Origin: Candidatus Nitrosopumilus sp.
GTDB lineage: Archaea; Thermoproteota; Nitrososphaeria; Nitrososphaerales; Nitrosopumilaceae
NCBI GenBank assembly: GCA_021268355.1
Contig: JAJETY010000011.1
Span: 1-40,290 of the forward strand
Length of the DNA: 40,290 nt
Direction: 5' to 3'
The position numbers and the translations under genes are program-made. The notes below the pieces were generated by a model. It was given only the letters and a program-made list of their open reading frames with translations, did not search any database and was not told the DNA's origin. This document shows positions 39,681 through 40,290 of the stretch, piece by piece. Within the stretch, counting starts at the first letter, position 1; each line of letters starts with the position of its first letter.

Positions 39681-40290
39681 GAAACAAACTCTTCAATCTT
39701 GTTCATTGCAGAATCTAAAATCTCAAGACTAGGAAGATAAACCAATCTGAAATGTCCACTACCATATTGTTCTCCAAAACCAGAACCATGTACAGTTAAC
39801 ACTCCTTTTGATTCCAAAAGTTTTGTAACAAATTCCTTGTCTGTTCCAAATCTATTGTCTTCAATTTTTGGAAATGCATAAAATGATCCTTTTGGATTTG
39901 GGCAAGAAAGTCCAGGCATATCATTTAATCGCTTTACTACCAAGTCTCTATGTTTTTTTATTTCAGAAACAAAATCAGAGATGTACTCTTGAGGACCACG
40001 AAGTGATTCTAAAGCTGCATGTTGTACTGGTAAACTAGTTGCGATTCGAACTCTCGCAAGTTTTGGGAGATTTTCTCTTAATGCATCAAGTTTTGAAGAG
40101 TTGTTAAATGCAATATATCCAATTCGCCAACCAGACATGAGATGGACTTTGGAAAAACCATTTAGAATAATCACAGGAGAGTCGCCTGCTACTTTGCCAA
40201 TTCCGACAAATTTTTCATCAAAAACCATTTGATCATAAATTTCATCACAGATAATGTAGAGATTATGTTGATTTGCAATATTTACTAATT
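39674..40290 (-). CDS. Class I aminotransferase, 5' truncated
   Basis: The frame is open to the right edge of the window, so the N-terminal half is missing; about 205 residues are visible. The segment begins LVNIANQHNLYIICDEIYDQ with the family Asp-Glu-Ile-Tyr motif; the PLP-binding lysine is in NGFSKVHLMSGWRIGY, and SGFGEQYGSGHFRLVY carries the Arg that binds the substrate carboxylate. This fits the aspartate or alanine aminotransferase family (AspC/AlaT type). ATG 40228 is an internal Met. Its 3' end overlaps the flavin/F420 protein gene by seven bases. Confidence 0.9.
   Translation of the reverse strand, partial: LVNIANQHNLYIICDEIYDQMVFDEKFVGIGKVAGDSPVIILNGFSKVHLMSGWRIGYIAFNNSSKLDALRENLPKLARVRIATSLPVQHAALESLRGPQEYISDFVSEIKKHRDLVVKRLNDMPGLSCPNPKGSFYAFPKIEDNRFGTDKEFVTKLLESKGVLTVHGSGFGEQYGSGHFRLVYLPSLEILDSAMNKIEEFVSQ

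Noticed and set aside
1-40290. Mobile elements, CRISPR arrays, prophage or transferred islands
   Set aside because: No transposase, integrase, direct-repeat array or shift in codon use was seen; tRNA genes lack flanking attachment-like repeats.

Overview
The window looks like a chromosome segment of a marine ammonia-oxidising archaeon of the Nitrosopumilus group (Thaumarchaeota/Nitrososphaerota). The reasons are the low GC content, archaeal ribosomal proteins (L7Ae, S28e, L24e, L37e), archaeal IF-2 and Lsm, leaderless genes with TATA boxes, coenzyme F420 enzymes, a heme-copper oxidase fed by a membrane cupredoxin, and above all the pair 4-hydroxybutyryl-CoA dehydratase plus ADP-forming acyl-CoA synthetase. 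That pair marks the thaumarchaeal 3-hydroxypropionate/4-hydroxybutyrate CO2-fixation cycle. I see no insertion sequence, prophage, integrase or CRISPR array; this is core chromosome.

Layout. 1-1351: the end of a repeat-containing CFI-box membrane protein, a small zinc ribbon and a thioredoxin. 1354-5762 (minus): the translation operon L7Ae-S28e-L24e-NDK-IF2 and glmM, then tRNA-Leu. 5923-9627 (plus): purU, a creatininase-family amidohydrolase, Lsm, L37e, an unknown coiled-coil protein and rpiA, tightly packed. 9638-12207: the complete AmmeMemoRadiSam trio (radical SAM enzyme, AMMECR1, Memo), followed by a cyclic amidohydrolase. 13701-17651: a run of zinc-ribbon proteins, a candidate small RNA with an intrinsic-type terminator, tRNA-Ala, thioredoxin and signal peptidase. 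17810-21507 (minus): the two carbon-fixation genes, each with its own TATA box. 21571-25531: RNase H, small membrane proteins, a radical SAM enzyme and a CPAC membrane protein; then tRNA-Val. 25705-30335: a glycosyltransferase, aspartate kinase, a possible structured RNA, a branched-chain aminotransferase, a Cys-rich miniprotein and a methyltransferase. 30330-32603: a divergent histidine kinase/response regulator pair; then tRNA-Lys. 32765-37643: the terminal oxidase locus (split subunit II, subunit I, double cupredoxin, half-size heme A synthase) with a secreted membrane-anchored protein convergent to it. 37699-40290: histidine phosphatase, F420:NADP reductase, a small membrane protein, a split-barrel flavin/F420 protein and an aminotransferase cut by the window edge.

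How it fits together: CO2 fixation, respiration through copper proteins, F420 chemistry, amino-acid synthesis (aspartate kinase, branched-chain aminotransferase) and translation are all represented. The most unusual items are the subunit II gene divided by an in-frame TAG-ATG junction, three candidate structured RNAs in intergenic gaps (14385-14492, 17663-17722, 28181-28285), the uncharacterised AmmeMemoRadiSam system, and the replacement of the K-channel lysine in oxidase subunit I. Function calls rest on motifs read by eye; family facts are from memory and no database was searched.
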